Below, one piece after another: positions 58,401 through 64,000 of a stretch of 64,000 nt of DNA. The position numbers and the translations under genes are program-made. Under the pieces are notes generated by a model. The model did not search any database and had not been told where the DNA came from. It saw only the letters and a list, made by a program, of their open reading frames with translations. Numbering within the stretch: the first letter of the stretch is position 1; every line of letters starts with the position of its first letter. Source of the DNA: Saccharum officinarum (lineage: Eukaryota > Streptophyta > Magnoliopsida > Poales > Poaceae); the NCBI GenBank assembly GCA_020631735.1, contig CM036221.1, positions 12,505,381-12,569,380 on the forward strand. The letters are read 5' to 3'.

Positions 58401-59193
58401 AACATCCTCCCCTCTTGATTCCTACTACCATACCCGAACCCCCATGCACCCGCTCGAAACCTACATTAGTCGCACCAACATGGCCGTTGAGGTCTCCTCC
58501 TATAAAGAGTTTCTCGCTGATAGGCACGGTACTAACCATGCTATCAAGATCTTCCCAAAACTGCCTCTTGGTGCCCTCGCTAAGACCTACCTGAGGGGCA
58601 TAGGCACTGATCACATTCAGAGCCGAATCTCCAACTAGCAGCTTGACCAAGATAATCCGGTCGCCTTGCCTCCTAACATCAACGACTCCATCCTTAAGGC
58701 TCCTATCGATCAAGATGCCTACACCATTCCTACCCAATGTTGTCCCCGTGTACCAAAGTTTGAAGCCAGTATCCTCCACCTCCTTCGCCTTCTGGCCCTT
58801 CCATTTAGTCTCCTGAACGCATAGAATATTTACACGCCTTCTAATTGCTGCATCGACTAGCTCTCTTAGCTTACCCGTTAGCGACCCTACATTCCAGCTA
58901 CCTAGACGAATCCTAGTTGGCTCGGCTAGCTTCCTTACCCTTCGCACCCGTCGAGGGAAGTGCGAAGACCCTTGCTCATTTTTCACTACACCCGGGCGTA
59001 GATGTAGCGCGCCACTAAGGTTGCGACGGCCCGACCCTTGCTCATTTTTCATCGTACCCGGGTCACGATACGACGCGCCACTAAGGGGATGACGACCCGG
59101 CCCTTGCTCATTTAACACCACACCCGGGTTCCGATGTAGCGCGTCGCTAAGAGGGTTACGCCCCAACGAATCTCTTGTGGGTTTCAAATCCAT
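58378..59193 (-). pseudogene. RTE endonuclease domain, frameshifted at its end
   Basis: From ATG 59193. APE-type endonuclease motifs LGSWNVGSLTGK, CVQETKWKG, SAYAPQVG and FIGGDLNGHVG are intact. After ERVHGG the frame breaks: two single G losses (near 58435 and 58406) would explain the switch to the RT frame. The N-terminal part has three imperfect RNPLSDALHRNPG-like repeats. Confidence 0.82.
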
Positions 59194-59305
59194 GAGAGTG
59201 GCTGTTTTTTTTACTGTTGGTTTGCCAGACCTTAACACACCCTCCTCCTTTACCTGGGCTTGGGACCGGCTATGTTGAGACGACTTAAGAAAGTCTTCCA
59301 GTAAA

Positions 59306-60474
59306 TGATAGAGATAAAAAACATTGCATAAACCAAGTATATAAACAAACCATAATTTATATACAATCACAATGTACAATACACAACACTGTTACAGCAG
59401 TCACTTGACAAGAACAACCAGACAAATATATGATGTTCTAGCAAGGAATAATTTAGTCAATCTATATGCTAATTATCTAGACTACTGCTAACAGGTAAAT
59501 AATAAAGAAATAGAAAATCTAGACACAAAGACGAAAAAATAAAAAGGCCCAGGGCAGCAAACAAGCCCAGCAAAGGGAGGGGGGCGCGGCCCAACCGGCT
59601 AGGCTTTGGGCCCAGCCAGCCAGCCAGACGCGACCCACGCAGCAAATGGGGAGGCAGAGAGTGCCGGCTCCTGGGCCTGGGTCGCCGATTCGGCCCACCC
59701 GACCACTCTCCCCATCAGCCCTATAAGAGGGCGACGGTTAGGGTTGAGGAACCCTAACCGCCCCAACCACCCGTCGCGCGCAGTTCGCCTGGCCGCCACC
59801 GCCGCCAACTCGCCGGTCATTCGCCGCCCGCCGCTACTGCTTGCTGTTGCGGCCGTCATGCTCGTAGTCGTCTTGTGCCTCCTCCTCCGCTCATGGTAGA
59901 TTCGGGCCGAGGCACCTTCACCGGCCATGGAGGCCGGCCGGCAGGGTGTGCGCCGCCCATCCCCGGCGAGCTTCGGCCGCAAGGGCCGTCGCTGCAAGCT
60001 GGGAATGGCGGGATCGCCCCCACCGACCCTTCTGTGACCGCTTAGAGGTAGGGAGCCGCCTCCCCCTCATTCGAGGAAGAGGCGAATCCGGCGCCGACAG
60101 CGTGACCGGACGGGAGGGTGGTCCGACGTGCGTCGGGGTGGCGGTTGGCCGTCACCGCGGCGTATGAGCGACCACCCGGAGGGGCAATTGGAGGGGGAGG
60201 AAGGGTGGACGGTCGAACGATGTCGACGTCGTACGCGAAGCCCGGTGGCCATCTCTCCATGCCACCGCCGTTGTGGAGCGACAAGACGCCAAGGCGCGAA
60301 GCCATGGAGCCACGTACTCCATTCCATGGCACGGCTGGCGTAGTGGATGGCACTAGGTGCAGGGGCGGCAGCAACGTCGATGAAGGCCTTGGCAGTGACG
60401 ATGGGATCGGCGATGATGGCGTCGGCATCAGCGATGCCCCTGCACATCGAACGAACATGGCCGGTGAAAGTCCC
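59306..60474. other. AT-rich flank then GC-rich block cut by the next insertion
   Basis: 59306-59540 continues the sequence interrupted by the RTE. 59560-60474 is GC-rich; CCTATAAGAGGGC followed by AGGGTTGAGGAACCCTAACC near 59720-59760 looks like a plant promoter and leader on the plus strand, but no recognisable protein follows. The block ends abruptly at the Copia LTR. Confidence 0.35.
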
Positions 60475-62644
60475 TAGTTTGGTTTTGGCTAATTGATAAA
60501 ACCTAGGACTAACCTTTGTATCTAAGTAGATGATTTAGATAAAGGTGGTCATTGAATATGAGACATGACACTAACTCATGTGACCAAGATGATGAAGACC
60601 GAGATGATGCTTGGCTCGATGGACAGGTTGTGAAGGTGAAGGGCAAGTCGAGGCTTCGAAGCGAAGGACCATGCAATGGTGAAGCTTGAGCAAGACTTGG
60701 CGCCGACGGACCGATGCAATGGTGAAGAGCAAGTGAAGTCAAGGTCGATGGATCGAGAAGGTCATGTGATGATATGAAGTGGATCATATCTTTTGGAAAA
60801 ACAAAATGGGCTCAAGACAAAGGTATAACCATAAGGCCATTTTGTTTTGCACTCAAGACACCATAGAGAGTGTGAGTGGTTTAGGATCGATAGCCGAACT
60901 ATTAAGAGGGGAAGTCTTATCGGTTATTCGACGCACGGGTGCCACTAGGTGAATTCATGAAGTGCATTGCATATAGGGCCTAGTGAGCTAACTGGAAAAC
61001 CTTCAAAAATGTTATGAAAAATGCTAACACACGTGCACAAGGTGGTGATCACTTGTTGGTGTTGGCACATTTACGAAGGCGTTGAAGTTTGAGCGGTAGA
61101 GAGGGTTTGGGTTCCTCTCTCCCTCCCGCCGAGCTTGCGAGCGCGGGATTCAGGCGTTTTCGAGGAGTTGAAATGCCTATTTTCCACTACACCGGAAGTC
61201 GAAAAAGAAACGGAGGTGACCGGACGCTGCACCGGACGTGGTCACGGTTTGACCGGACGTGTTCGGTTAGTTCAACGCAGGAGTCAGGCGCGCGGGTGTT
61301 AGGGTTTGCAACCGGCGCGCCCGGTCACTCGCGAGACCGGCGCGTCCGGTAAGGCACCTAGAAGTGTAGCGCGTGGCGTAATGCTGATCGGATGTGTGGC
61401 ATGTTCGGTCACACACGATCGGATGCGTCTGGTCATTGAGGGAGCTTACTAGACTCCAACCGGACGCTAGCATTGTCGCGTCCGGTCGTTGCCTGGAGCG
61501 CGTCCGGTCGATGCTTCGCGGACGCACGGTACTGTGTGATCGGCGCGTCCGGTCGGTTGAGCGGCGCGTCCTATTGTTGCATTTGACCGTTGGCGCTCAG
61601 TGACCGTTGGAGGATCGGACGCAGTTGAGCGCGTCCGGTCAGTTTCGACCGACGCGTCCGGTCATCCTGAAAAACGTCCAGTGAAGGGGTACACCGACTC
61701 TATTCATTTGGGATGCTTATAAATACTTGTTGGCCGGCCCTTGGGGAGGTCTCTCATATTTTCTAACACTCTTGTGCATCCTTTGAGCTAGAGCTTCTCC
61801 CTCCCACTCATCTCTCTTGCTTGATTGCAAATCAAAAGTGAGATTGAGTTATCCCAAAGTGCATTGCATAGCTTGAGGACATCTAGTGGCACTTGTAGGT
61901 GGTTTAGCCGGTGGATTTCTTGTTACTCTTGGAGAGTACCGCTCCTAGCCGGCTTAGAGATTGTTGGAGGCGTTGGCAAGAGAAGGAGATTGTTCTTGGC
62001 CACCTCCGGTTGATTGTAAGAGGTTCTTGTGCTTTCCTCGGCGGAGCGCCAAAAGCAACTCTAGTGGATTGTGAGTGTCATTGAATTACCTCACTTGAGG
62101 GTGGTGTCTTGTGGTGCCTTGCGGGGCGTGCCTTGAGGGGCAAGTGACTTGAGGTTCACACCGAGGAACCATCTAAGTGTTGGTCGACACAACCGGTGAC
62201 GTAGCTTGTCGGTGCACAAGTGAACACCGGGTGAACAAAAATATTGTGTCTCTTGTCTCCCGGTGATTGGTCTTCATATTGTGTTGTTGTCAATATTGAT
62301 TGATTGTATATCATCTTGGTGATTGGCAACATCTTCACTCCACCGTCGGTATAAGATTCACAATCCTCTCTCTCGCATTTACATTTACTAGTTATCTTGT
62401 GTAGCTCTAGTGTTAGCCTTTGCTAGTAGTTGTTAGCTTGCTCTCTAGTGTAAGTTTAGTGACTTAGCCCTTGTGTGAACTAGAGATCATAATCTACTAG
62501 ACTTGTGGTTAAGAGGCTTGCATCACAACCATAGGCTAAGCAAAACTCGCTTTACGCCGTTTGTTATTCTAACAAGTTTGCTTAGTGTTTCTTGTAGAAT
62601 TTTTATAGGCTATTCACCCCCCTCTAGCCATCTAGGACCTTACA
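60475..62644 (+). repeat. 5' LTR, 2170 bp
   Basis: Starts TGAAAGTCCCTAGTTTGG and ends GGACCTTACA. Contains the CGCGTCCGGTC array (61200-61670). Confidence 0.88.
61200..61670. repeat. CGCGTCCGGTC motif array in LTR
   Basis: Inverted counterpart of the array at 47050-47545, with more decayed units (for example GGCGCGTCCGGT, GGTCGATGC). Confidence 0.7.
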
Positions 62645-62646
62645 AG

Positions 62647-62658
62647 TGGTATCGGAGC
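62647..62658 (+). promoter_or_regulatory. Primer binding site
   Basis: TGGTATCGGAGC matches the tRNA-Met PBS of Copia elements (usual TGGTATCAGAGC), two bases after the LTR. Confidence 0.85.
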
Positions 62659-62704
62659 CGTGGTCACCATTTTAATCAAGGCTTAACATCCTTCGGTGTG
62701 AAAA

Positions 62705-64000
62705 ATGGCTCAAATTGTGTTCAATCATGTTGGGGGCAAGCCACCGTTCTTTGATGGTGTTAGTTCTTTTGCTCATTGGAAGAGAAAAATAACAATGTAC
62801 CTTGGTTCTATTCATGAGAGAGTATTGCAAGTCACCGACAATGATTTTGCTATCATTGATCCCGATCATCTCACCGATGAAGATAGAGAAAATAGAATAT
62901 GTAATAGAATGACTCTCAATACACTTTACAATGGTATTGACACAAAAGTATTTGAGGGCATCAAGGATTTAGAATTGACAAATGAAGTATGGACAAGGTT
63001 GAGTGAAACATATGAGGGCACTAAGGTTGTAAAGAGTGCCAAGCTATATGGGCTCAAGAGTGAGTTTGAGACCTTCAAGATGAAAGAAGAAGAAACAATC
63101 TTAGAGATGTTTCATAGATTGCAAGTCATTGTGAATGATCTCAAGAGCTTAGGGCACAAGACACAAGACCAAGATTTTTGCCACAAGTTCTTATTGAGCT
63201 TACCAAGAAGATTCAAAATGTTGATCATGACGCTACAAAGAGATGGGCTTGATGCAATGAAGCCCAATGATTTGCTTGGAGAGGTATTAACCTTTGACAA
63301 GTATGATCAAGATGTTGATGAGAAGGAGAAGGAGGAAGAAAAGAAGAAGAAGACCGTGGCATTCAAGGCCACCTCCTCTAAGGGCAAAGCCTCAATTCAA
63401 GAAGAAGATGACAATGAAGAAGATGAAGAATTGAAAAGTGATGATGAGGCACTTGCTCTAGTTGTCAAGAATATTGGCAAGATATTTATCAAAATAAGAG
63501 GCTTCAAAAAGAGAAATGATAATTTCAAGAGCAATGAGCAACAAAGGAAGTGCTTCAATTGTGATAGTACCGAACATCTTCAAGCCGAATGTCCCTATGA
63601 CAAGAAGAAGAATAACAAGAGGGGCAAGTTTGAGAAGAAAAAGAGAGAAGCCAAGATGACTTTCAAGAAGGGAAAAAATAGAGCCTATGTGGTCACTTGG
63701 GAAAGTGATGATGAAGAAGAAGAAGAATCATCATCCAACAAGGTTTTTGCTTCCATTGCTATCAACAAGAAGCCCTCACTATTTGGTTCATCCTCTTCAT
63801 GCTTCATGGCCAAAGAAACTAAGGTATTATATGATGAGAGTGATGATGAAAGTGAAATGGAATATGTTCATGATAGTGATAATGATAATGATAATGAAAA
63901 TGATGATGATGAACCAACTAAAGAACAACTATATGACTTGATGCAACAAACTAGAGACATAGCTATTGCCAAGGACAAGGAGTGTAAGAAACTTTCAATG
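62705..64000 (+). CDS. Copia gag, partial at window end
   Basis: Open for all 432 codons from ATG 62705, no stop. Starts MAQIVFNHVGGKPPFFDG (UBN2-type gag with FAHWKRKITMYL and a VWTRLSETYEG block). A K/E-rich stretch follows, then a zinc knuckle CFNCDSTEHLQAEC (C-x2-C-x4-H-x4-C) near 63555, a lysine-rich basic region and acidic Asp/Glu/Asn-rich tracts. It forms the particle that packages element RNA. No lesion is seen in the part present. Confidence 0.9.
   Translation, partial: MAQIVFNHVGGKPPFFDGVSSFAHWKRKITMYLGSIHERVLQVTDNDFAIIDPDHLTDEDRENRICNRMTLNTLYNGIDTKVFEGIKDLELTNEVWTRLSETYEGTKVVKSAKLYGLKSEFETFKMKEEETILEMFHRLQVIVNDLKSLGHKTQDQDFCHKFLLSLPRRFKMLIMTLQRDGLDAMKPNDLLGEVLTFDKYDQDVDEKEKEEEKKKKTVAFKATSSKGKASIQEEDDNEEDEELKSDDEALALVVKNIGKIFIKIRGFKKRNDNFKSNEQQRKCFNCDSTEHLQAECPYDKKKNNKRGKFEKKKREAKMTFKKGKNRAYVVTWESDDEEEEESSSNKVFASIAINKKPSLFGSSSSCFMAKETKVLYDESDDESEMEYVHDSDNDNDNENDDDEPTKEQLYDLMQQTRDIAIAKDKECKKLSM

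Larger units (their letters stand above)
55850..59296 (-). mobile_element. RTE-clade LINE, near full length
   Basis: 3.45 kb between 9-bp duplications TCCAGTAAA (55841-55849 and 59297-59305). On the minus strand an endonuclease region is followed by RT and a 3' tail of TTG repeats. The tail unit (CTAGCCTACCCCAACTTGCT...) is present twice (about 55860-55925 and 55960-56028). Confidence 0.88.
60475..64000 (+). mobile_element. Large Copia retrotransposon, 5' part (runs off window)
   Basis: A 2.17-kb 5' LTR, a PBS two bases later, and an open gag to the window end. Same family as the solo LTR at 46076. The 3' half lies outside. Confidence 0.9.

Noticed and set aside
59297..59379. Upstream extension of the RTE endonuclease frame
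   Set aside because: It lies outside the target duplication at 59297-59305, so it is flanking DNA.
59560..60474. Missing 5' LTR of the minus-strand Copia
   Set aside because: It shares no end sequence with the 3' LTR (no ...AATATCAACA end) and is far more GC-rich.
1..64000. CRISPR arrays, bacterial operons or defence systems
   Set aside because: No regular short repeat-spacer pattern or prokaryotic gene is present; the window is plant nuclear DNA.

Overview
The window is nuclear DNA from a panicoid grass, most likely of the sugarcane/sorghum/Miscanthus group. I infer this from plant spliceosomal genes with GC-rich first exons, a monocot-style euAP2 gene with a miR172 site, dense Tourist, Stowaway and GTTTAG-type MITEs, and RTE, hAT, MULE and Copia elements. 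No bacterial, viral or organellar gene is present. About 30% is genic; the rest is nested transposons or AT-rich intergenic DNA.

Layout. 1-8.5 kb holds a Stowaway MITE, a 1.06-kb MULE-type foldback with a 10-bp target duplication, a 429-bp tandem duplication, and unassigned DNA. 8.5-11.4 kb (+) is a DUF1218 four-helix membrane protein gene. It converges on TERC (14.6-25.2 kb, -), a 13-exon thylakoid TerC gene, and a non-autonomous LTR retrotransposon (11.5-13.6 kb) lies between their 3' ends. TERC intron 3 is 7.2 kb because a hAT-type element (8-bp duplication) sits in it, and a 5.6-kb Copia element (5-bp duplication, identical 112-bp LTRs) sits inside the hAT. TERC shares a 5' intergenic region with the divergent TFIIIA gene (26.2-29.6 kb, +). 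TFIIIA intron 2 carries two copies of P5SM, the 5S-rRNA-mimic exon, separated by a tRNA-derived SINE. An organellar-type uL10 gene lies at 30.5-31.1 kb (-).

32-37 kb holds MITEs, a PIF/Harbinger-like element and an (AT)n tract. 37.9-42.1 kb (-) is a 10-exon two-AP2-domain gene of the IDS1/TOE/RSR1 group with a miR172 site in its last exon. Its proximal promoter is repeated in inverted orientation 2.5 kb upstream. 43-64 kb is almost entirely mobile DNA: Helitron-like tails, nested MITEs, a solo LTR inside a MITE, a decayed minus-strand Copia, a nearly full-length RTE LINE, and the 5' part (LTR, PBS, gag) of a large Copia element running off the end.

How the genes relate. TFIIIA drives 5S rRNA transcription and is known to be autoregulated by ribosomal protein L5 binding P5SM; the uL10 gene is another translation component. 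TERC acts in thylakoid biogenesis. The AP2 protein is a miR172-controlled regulator of flowering, spikelet or starch traits. The best candidate novelty is the P5SM doublet: the two copies differ by a paired G-C to C-G change in one helix, suggesting both are or were held as folded RNAs. Small coding lesions are inferred in TFIIIA (1 nt), the AP2 gene (4 nt) and several transposons. Several are single-base losses in homopolymers, so assembly error must be excluded.
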